From assembly GCA_937886445.1 (NCBI GenBank), contig CALGBY010000060.1, forward strand, positions 1 to 12,782: 12,782 bases of DNA, written 5' to 3'. Every line of letters starts with the position of its first letter. Position 1 is the stretch's first letter. The notes under the pieces were generated by a model. It was given only the letters and a program-made list of their open reading frames with translations, was not told the DNA's origin and searched no databases. The position numbers and the translations under genes were made by a program. This DNA comes from an uncultured Clostridia bacterium. GTDB lineage: Bacteria; Bacillota; Clostridia; Christensenellales; Aristaeellaceae. Shown here in pieces: positions 7,545 to 12,782 of this stretch.

Positions 7545-7568
7545 CGTTTTCTTCCTTGCTGCGTTGTC

Positions 7569-7731
7569 TAGGGTGTGTCTCAAAATGAGGAATGTGCAGT
7601 TTCAAGCAGATTTTCCGTCAGTTCAAGGCGAAGAACCGAAGGTTTACTGGAGGTAAATCGAGGTTCGACAACGCAGAAATGACGGAAAAGATGCTGAAAA
7701 TGCATCGTTTTGAATTTAGAAACACACCCTA
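7569..7731. mobile_element. palindromic MITE-like element with TA target duplication
   Basis: A 159-bp non-coding element (7571-7729) is bounded by TA on each side. Its ends are inverted repeats: GGGTGTGT at the left matches ACACACCC at the right, and similarity continues imperfectly inward for about 50 bp to TTTTCCGTCA / TGACGGAAAA. The centre is a short hairpin, TTTAC-TGGAG-GTAAA, whose midpoint (7650) is exactly the midpoint of the element. The whole could fold as one long stem. TA duplication is typical of elements moved by IS630/Tc1-mariner-type transposases acting in trans; no transposase is encoded here. It begins 3 nt after the kinase stop codon and ends 25 nt before the pcrA ATG, so it lies inside the probable operon. 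Confidence 0.82.
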
Positions 7732-7734
7732 AGA

Positions 7735-9381
7735 TCAGTTGTCATAAAAGGTATTTCCGCCGATGAACTCCCTGAGGAGAGAAAGCGGCGGGATCTCACG
7801 GAGCGCGTCCTCCGGGGCAGGCAGGATACAGTACAGGATGCGCAGCAGCCGCCTTGCCGCGGTAAAGTTCGGGCTGTCAGGCCGCACCGCGCTCAGCGCT
7901 CCGCTGATCTCATTTTTCAGTACCGCCAGTTCATAGTGCAGCACGCTGTTGAACACGAGATCCGCCTCCTCCTGATAGGGGAAGATCCACCGTTCCTCGC
8001 CGCGGCGCACGCTGGCCCACACCTCCATCGTTTCCTCAACCGGTGTACCGCGGAACCTGAGATCCCGCACGATGCGCCTGAGAAGACGCGCGTCGGTGGT
8101 GCGGATGCGGTTATGCGCGTCCAGATTGATGCTTGTCAGCTCGGTAATAAAGATCTTGAAGATCAGGTTTTTGTCAAAGCCCTCGTGCAAAGCGGGGTTG
8201 AGGGCATGGATGCCTTCCATGATCAGCACATCATTATCCTCAAGGCGCAGAGGGTACATTTCCTCCATCCGTTTATGCACGTTAAAGTCAAACCGGGGCA
8301 TCATCATTTCCTTCCCCGCGAGCAGGCCCTCTATGCAGCTTCTCAGCAGCTCCGTATCCAGCGCGTCCAGCGCCTCCAGATCCGGCTTGCCGTCCGCCTC
8401 AAGCGGCAGGGTATCCTTGTTTCTGTAAAAATCGTCCAGCGATACCAACACCGGCTGCATACCCAATACACGCAGATGCACCCGCAGGCGGTTGGCAAAG
8501 GTGGTTTTTCCGCTGGAGGAAGGGCCGGCGATGAATACGGCCTTCGCGCGGCGCGCGAAAACAGCATCCGCCGCCTCGGCCGCGGATTTATCCTGCAGCG
8601 CCTCATTGATGCGGATGAATTCACGGAATTTTCCGCTTACGATGGTATCGTTCAGATCCGCCACCGTGCTCACGCCCAGCACACGGCACCACATATTCCC
8701 CCTGTCAAAGGCCTCAAGGTGCCGCTCAAGCACGGCAGGCGCGGCAGGCCGGTCCGGATCCTTCGGAGAGGGCATCTGCATCACAAAGCCGTTTTTGCAT
8801 TTCCACACGGAAAAAGCGTTCAGCATGCCCGTACGGGGCAGCATGGCGCCGTAAAAGTATTCATACATCCCGCAAAGGCCGTATACCGGGAAGGTCAGAT
8901 CCGCGCAGTAGTCCAGCAGATGCATCTTGTCCGGCTCGCCCTGAGAAGCGAAATAGACCTCTGTCTGTTCTCTTGTCCAGGTCTCCCGGATGAAGGGCAG
9001 ATCCTCGCTGACGATGCGCCGCATCTCCTCCTCAAGCGCCTTCAACTCCTCTTCCTCCGCCGCGCATTCCCTGAAGCTCATGTACACGCCGTAGCCAAGG
9101 GAATTATCGATCCTGATATGCCTGTCCGGAAACAGCCGTTTCGCGGCAAGGAGCAGCACAAAGCGCAGCGAGCGTTCCCAGATGCGCCGCCCCTCCTCGT
9201 CCTGATAGGTAAGCGGGCGCAGCGTGACATCGCTGTCGATGCAGGCGCCCAGCTCCAGAATGCTCCCTCCGCACAGGCAGGCCAGCACCCGTTCACCGGG
9301 GCACATGACTTTCATGATCTCCTCTACGGTCATCGGAAGCGCAAAGTTCATTTTTCTGTCTGAAACGGTTACGGTATACAT
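7735..9381 (-). CDS. uridine-kinase-like nucleoside kinase with N-terminal TGS/tRNA-synthetase-like domain
   Basis: A 548-residue P-loop kinase of the uridine kinase/phosphoribulokinase family, in the Firmicutes form with an N-terminal extension. Residues 1-60 look like a TGS domain. Residues about 65-240 resemble the second additional domain of threonyl-tRNA synthetase (GYGVYMSF near 96-103). The kinase domain starts near 280 with Walker A GPSSSGKT (286-293), the substrate-binding SLDDFYRNKDTLP (314-326) and LIMEGIHALNP. The family is expected to phosphorylate a nucleoside with NTP, but the physiological substrate of this long form is not certain. The ATG at 9381 has AGGAGG 7-8 nt upstream. 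It follows the exonuclease by 21 nt and is probably co-transcribed. The C-terminus is complete, with TGA three bases before the mobile element. Confidence 0.9.
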   Translation of the reverse strand: MYTVTVSDRKMNFALPMTVEEIMKVMCPGERVLACLCGGSILELGACIDSDVTLRPLTYQDEEGRRIWERSLRFVLLLAAKRLFPDRHIRIDNSLGYGVYMSFRECAAEEEELKALEEEMRRIVSEDLPFIRETWTREQTEVYFASQGEPDKMHLLDYCADLTFPVYGLCGMYEYFYGAMLPRTGMLNAFSVWKCKNGFVMQMPSPKDPDRPAAPAVLERHLEAFDRGNMWCRVLGVSTVADLNDTIVSGKFREFIRINEALQDKSAAEAADAVFARRAKAVFIAGPSSSGKTTFANRLRVHLRVLGMQPVLVSLDDFYRNKDTLPLEADGKPDLEALDALDTELLRSCIEGLLAGKEMMMPRFDFNVHKRMEEMYPLRLEDNDVLIMEGIHALNPALHEGFDKNLIFKIFITELTSINLDAHNRIRTTDARLLRRIVRDLRFRGTPVEETMEVWASVRRGEERWIFPYQEEADLVFNSVLHYELAVLKNEISGALSAVRPDSPNFTAARRLLRILYCILPAPEDALREIPPLSLLREFIGGNTFYDN

Positions 9382-9402
9382 ACATTTTCCTCCTGTTTTC
9401 CG

Positions 9403-10353
9403 TTACTGCTTCTTCGCGCTGTTTTCTTCCTGCTCCTTCAGCTTTCTCTGCCACTGCAGGTGCTTCACAGCCACATACGCGCGGCTCTGCTCCTCCGAAA
9501 GCGAGGTGCCGCGCACCATCACACGCTTTCCTTCATCATTTTTGTCAAAGCTCAGACGGCTGAACACCAGCCCGTGCTGGTCACACTCGCAGAGCGCCAC
9601 CATGCTCTGATCCCGCTGCAGCACATACCCCTCGGTAAGCGGCAGCCTTTTCCCGCACACCGGGCAGTTCGGCTGAAGGGCGGCCTGACTCTGCAGGCCC
9701 TCCTCGATGCTTTTCACGCGGGTGATCATCCGGCATTCCTTTTTATGCTCGATATGCTGCAGCTTTTTGGGCGTGAGCGGATAATTGAGCACCTTTTCGG
9801 GTTCCGGGAAGGAGGCAAACACCAGCGCGGTGTAATAGGCGTCATTCACCGCGTTATGGAAGGGACGGCTGTCCTCATCGGGCACGATGTTCAACTGCTC
9901 CATCGCCGCCTTCAGCCCTTTTCTGTCCTTGCTGTTGCCGTTCACCTCGCCAAACAGACGCTGCAGGTCGTACATGGGCTTGAGTTCCGTTCCGCATTTG
10001 AAAAAGGTCATATTCTGATACAAAACGGATATATCATCGCAGCCCCAGGTGAGCAGCACATAATCCTCCCCGCACCAGTCGGCAAATTCCTTCACGGCAT
10101 CGGAAAACTCCGGCGCGTTGTCCAGATCCTCCTGCTCGATATGGGTGATGCGGCGGATGCGCGGATGGAGCTTCGTGTAATGCACGGGATGGATGAACTG
10201 GCTGAAGGAATCCACCACATTCAGGTATTCATCCACCTTGACGGCGCCTATCTGGATCAGTTCAAACATCAGTTTTCCGCCCACGCTCTTATACGCCGGG
10301 CTGGAATAGGAGGTAGGCTGGTTCCATTCCAGATCCAATACGATATACTTCAT
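9403..10353 (-). CDS. DEDDh 3'-5' exonuclease with C-terminal zinc-knuckle-like motif
   Basis: A 316-residue protein. The N-terminal 180 residues form an RNase T/DnaQ-type exonuclease fold. DxE in VLDLEWNQ gives D7 and E9, D107 lies in CDDISVLYQN, and H166 with D171 in FHNAVNDA give the HxAxxD motif of the DEDDh class. It is closest in character to the KapD/ERI-1-like group; whether it acts on RNA or DNA cannot be told. A second region has CPVC (C230, C233) and CECDQH (C255, C257, H260), likely binding zinc, and ends in a K/E/Q-rich tail. The ATG at 10353 has GGGAG about 7 nt upstream. It lies 18 nt after the flavoprotein gene and 21 nt before the kinase gene, so all three probably share one mRNA. 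Confidence 0.88.
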   Translation of the reverse strand: MKYIVLDLEWNQPTSYSSPAYKSVGGKLMFELIQIGAVKVDEYLNVVDSFSQFIHPVHYTKLHPRIRRITHIEQEDLDNAPEFSDAVKEFADWCGEDYVLLTWGCDDISVLYQNMTFFKCGTELKPMYDLQRLFGEVNGNSKDRKGLKAAMEQLNIVPDEDSRPFHNAVNDAYYTALVFASFPEPEKVLNYPLTPKKLQHIEHKKECRMITRVKSIEEGLQSQAALQPNCPVCGKRLPLTEGYVLQRDQSMVALCECDQHGLVFSRLSFDKNDEGKRVMVRGTSLSEEQSRAYVAVKHLQWQRKLKEQEENSAKKQ

Positions 10354-10371
10354 ATACTTTCTCCCGAAATA

Positions 10372-12782
10372 TTAATATTGATCCGCGCCGGCGGCGCTTA
10401 TTCCGGCCGCGCGGCCGGTGGAAAAGGCGATCTGCAGGTTATAGCCGCCGGTGTGCGCGTCCACATCCAGGACTTCGCCGGCGAAATAGAGACCGGAAAT
10501 CAGCTTGCTTTGCATGGTTTTGGGATCGACTTCCTTGACCTGCACGCCGCCGCGGGTGACAATGGCTTCCTCGATGGGACGGGGACCTCGGATCTGCAGG
10601 GGAAGGGATTTGAAGGCGGATACAAGGGCTTCACGCTGGGGCGCGGTGATCTGATTGCAGTTCAGCTCACCCGGAATGCCGGCAAGGCCCGGAAAAAGAT
10701 CCGCGAATCGGGCGGGTAACAGGGCAGGCAGCATATTGCGCAATTGCTTTTTTCCGGCTGCCTCAAACTCCCGGCGCAGACGCGCGTCCAGCTGGGCCGC
10801 GTCAAGACCGGGCTTCAGGTCCAGGGTCAGGGTGACGCCGGAGAGATCCTCCGGCAGATGGCACGAAGCTTCCAGCACCAGGGGGCCGGAAATGCCGAAG
10901 TGGGTGAAGAGCATCTCGCCCAGCTCGGTATACAGGGTCTTTTTCCCGTTTTTGAGCGTCAGCGTGACATTTTTGAGGGAAAGACCCTGGAGCTCTTTGG
11001 GCCAGAGATCCACCGTTTCGAGCGCGGTGAGGGACGGACGGGCGGGAAGGACTGTGTGGCCGGCGGAAATGGCGAAGCGGTATCCGTCCCCTGTGGAACC
11101 GGTGGAAGGATAACTCTTGCCGCCGGTGGCGACAATAACGCGATCAGCCGGGAGAAATGCGCCATCCCTGAGCGTGACGCCGGTGATATGTCCATCTTCC
11201 GTACAGAGGGCGGAGACCTCGACACCGGTGCGCAGCGTAACGCCGCGGCGGCGAAGGATGTCAAGCAGGGTGCGGGTCACATCGCTGGCCTTTTCGGTTT
11301 CCGGAAAAACGCGGCGGCCGCGCTGGACCGTGACGGGACAGCCGTTTTCGCTCAGAAGCGTCATCATGTCCTGCGGGGAAAAGAAATCCAGCGCGCTGAA
11401 CAGAAAACGCGGATTGCGCGCGACCTCGCGCATAAATTCGTCCTGGGTGCAATCGTTGGTGACATTGCAACGACCCTTGCCGGTGATGTAGATCTTTTTG
11501 CCGGCTTTTTCGTTATGCTCCAGCACCGTGACGCGGGCACCCGCGCCGGACGCGTGGACAGCGGCCATCAGCCCGGCGGCGCCGCCGCCGACGACGGCGA
11601 TGCGTTTCGGCGTTTCGGCAGGCACAAGGCGCCAGTTTGCCTCTTCCCGTGTTACGGGGTTCAGCGCGCAGTGCGCCAGCCCTCTGCCGGACCCTGGAGC
11701 GCGAAGGCTGCTGATGGGGAAACAGCCGTTATGGCATGCGATGCAGGGCTTAATATCTTCGACGCGCCCTTCGCGGGCTTTATTGATCCAATAGGGATCG
11801 GTAAGGAACTGACGGGCAACACCGATTCCGTCGATTTCTCCGGATGCAATGGCTTTTTCCGCAAATTCCGGATCTTCCATGCGCCCCGCACAGAACACGG
11901 GGATATTCACAAATTTTTTGATGTAACTGACTTCCGGGAAATTGCAGTGGAGAGGCATATACACCGGGGGATGTGACCACCACCAGGAATCATAGGAGCC
12001 GTTGTCCGCATCGAGCATATCTGCGCCGGCGGCCTCCAGGATCCGCGCCGCTGCGGGACTTTCCTCCATGGAACGCCCGAATTCCAGATAGTTCTCTCCG
12101 GGCAGGGCTCCGGTATTGAAGCCGCGCATTTTGCTGGCAACGCTGTAACGGACGGACACAGGATAATCCTCTCCGCAGCAGCGTTTGATTTCACGAATTA
12201 CCTCGCAGGCAAACCGCAGACGGTTTTCCAGACTTCCGCCGTACTCGTCTGTGCGCTGGTTGGTTGCAGCCACGGCAAACTGGTCCAGCAGATAACCTTC
12301 GTGAACGGCATGGATCTCAACACCGTCTATGCCTGCCTCTTTACACATTGCGGCAGCCGTGCCGTAGGCGCGGATAATGTCCCGGATTTCTTCGCGGGAG
12401 AGTGCGTGATGCTTGATCTCCGGACTCCATACATTGGGGAGTCCGTCGGAGGGGGCAACGGAAGCACGTGCCAGAAAATCCTTGTCCATATCGGGGAAAA
12501 GGTGCATGGCCCGACCGAAGCCTGCGCCGAGTTGAATAAAATACTTCGTGCCGTAACTGTGGATTTCGTCAATAATATCCTTGATCGACGTCATGAACAG
12601 TTCTCTGTAATCGGAAAGATATCCGTTTCTGGTTTTGACGCCGAGAACGCCTGGGATGATCAGCCCGACACCGCCTTTTGCCCGCTCAATATAATAATCG
12701 CGGATGGATTCATCCAACTCGCCGTGAAATCCCAGAAGCGACGTGTTGCCCATAGCGCAATGGATGATGCGGTTTTTCAGCG
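10372..12782 (-). CDS. fused enoate-reductase-like (OYE) and BaiN/HI0933-type flavoprotein, 5' partial
   Basis: The 5' end lies outside the window: before the ATG at 12753 the frame stays open and reads LKNRIIHCA, the usual start of Old Yellow Enzymes. Numbering from that Met (793 residues), 1-335 is an FMN-binding TIM barrel with HAVHEGYLLDQF (148-159; Y154 matches by motif the catalytic Tyr of FadH) and YGGSLENR (171-178). Cysteines 337, 340, 344 and 362 look like a 4Fe-4S site. From about 383 a Rossmann motif, IAVVGGGAAGL, starts a complete HI0933/BaiN-type protein: GKGRCNVTND, GGKSYPSTGSTGDGY, then GLYFAGEVLDVDAHTGGYNLQ near the end. FadH and BaiCD relatives instead carry a FAD/NAD(P)H domain here. 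Function is probably NAD(P)H-dependent reduction of an activated double bond; the substrate is unknown. It could be a natural fusion or an assembly join. Confidence 0.85.
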   Translation of the reverse strand, partial: LKNRIIHCAMGNTSLLGFHGELDESIRDYYIERAKGGVGLIIPGVLGVKTRNGYLSDYRELFMTSIKDIIDEIHSYGTKYFIQLGAGFGRAMHLFPDMDKDFLARASVAPSDGLPNVWSPEIKHHALSREEIRDIIRAYGTAAAMCKEAGIDGVEIHAVHEGYLLDQFAVAATNQRTDEYGGSLENRLRFACEVIREIKRCCGEDYPVSVRYSVASKMRGFNTGALPGENYLEFGRSMEESPAAARILEAAGADMLDADNGSYDSWWWSHPPVYMPLHCNFPEVSYIKKFVNIPVFCAGRMEDPEFAEKAIASGEIDGIGVARQFLTDPYWINKAREGRVEDIKPCIACHNGCFPISSLRAPGSGRGLAHCALNPVTREEANWRLVPAETPKRIAVVGGGAAGLMAAVHASGAGARVTVLEHNEKAGKKIYITGKGRCNVTNDCTQDEFMREVARNPRFLFSALDFFSPQDMMTLLSENGCPVTVQRGRRVFPETEKASDVTRTLLDILRRRGVTLRTGVEVSALCTEDGHITGVTLRDGAFLPADRVIVATGGKSYPSTGSTGDGYRFAISAGHTVLPARPSLTALETVDLWPKELQGLSLKNVTLTLKNGKKTLYTELGEMLFTHFGISGPLVLEASCHLPEDLSGVTLTLDLKPGLDAAQLDARLRREFEAAGKKQLRNMLPALLPARFADLFPGLAGIPGELNCNQITAPQREALVSAFKSLPLQIRGPRPIEEAIVTRGGVQVKEVDPKTMQSKLISGLYFAGEVLDVDAHTGGYNLQIAFSTGRAAGISAAGADQY

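Noticed and set aside
7545..7583. TTG start that would add 13 residues to PcrA
   Set aside because: The TTG lies within the terminal repeat of the mobile element, and the ATG at 7544 has its own AAGGAAG site and begins with the normal PcrA N-terminus.
7936..10719. Long plus-strand open frames opposite the nucleoside kinase and the exonuclease
   Set aside because: They are antisense to well-supported genes, are rich in H, R, Q and A as expected of mirror frames, and match no family I know.
10744..11976. 410-codon plus-strand open frame opposite the flavoprotein
   Set aside because: Same reasons: no recognisable domain, and it spans the two flavoprotein halves, both of which have clear motifs on the minus strand.
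1..12782. tRNA, rRNA, CRISPR array or phage genes
   Set aside because: I looked for cloverleaf-like segments, regularly spaced direct repeats and phage-type proteins and saw none.

Overview
This window looks like a chromosomal stretch of a fairly GC-rich member of the Firmicutes (Clostridia). The evidence is the PcrA-LigA gene pair, a TGS-domain uridine-kinase-like nucleoside kinase, two sigma factor/DUF4367-type anti-sigma modules, and strong GGAGG ribosome binding sites. I cannot place it more precisely. Every convincing gene is on the minus strand, so transcription runs from high to low coordinates.

Right part (12782 to 3141) is one long run of five genes with short gaps. First comes a flavoprotein whose 5' end lies outside the window. 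It joins an Old Yellow Enzyme/enoate-reductase-type FMN barrel with an Fe-S cysteine motif to a complete BaiN/HI0933-type FAD oxidoreductase. It is followed by a DEDDh 3'-5' exonuclease with a C-terminal zinc-knuckle-like motif (18-nt gap), the nucleoside kinase (21-nt gap), the helicase PcrA and the NAD+-dependent DNA ligase LigA. Helicase, ligase and exonuclease suit a nucleic-acid maintenance operon; the flavoprotein is the odd member. A 159-bp palindromic MITE-like element flanked by TA dinucleotides fills the space between the kinase stop codon and pcrA. Two hairpins, one followed by a T-run, close the run after ligA.

Left part (2996 to 1) holds two tandem paralogous modules. Each is an ECF-like sigma-70 family factor overlapping the start of a single-pass membrane protein with a DUF4367-like outer domain, the usual layout of a sigma/anti-sigma pair. 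A strong intrinsic terminator at 1664-1689 separates them. A conserved promoter-like module of about 52 nt (A/T tract, GTGCARCAAA, 11 nt, AGCATTATATATTA) lies upstream of the second module, and a second copy lies near the left edge pointing out of the window. That suggests an autoregulated sigma factor with another target gene or module just beyond position 1.

The points most worth a second look are the unusual flavoprotein fusion (real fusion or assembly join), the duplicated promoter module, and the palindromic element.
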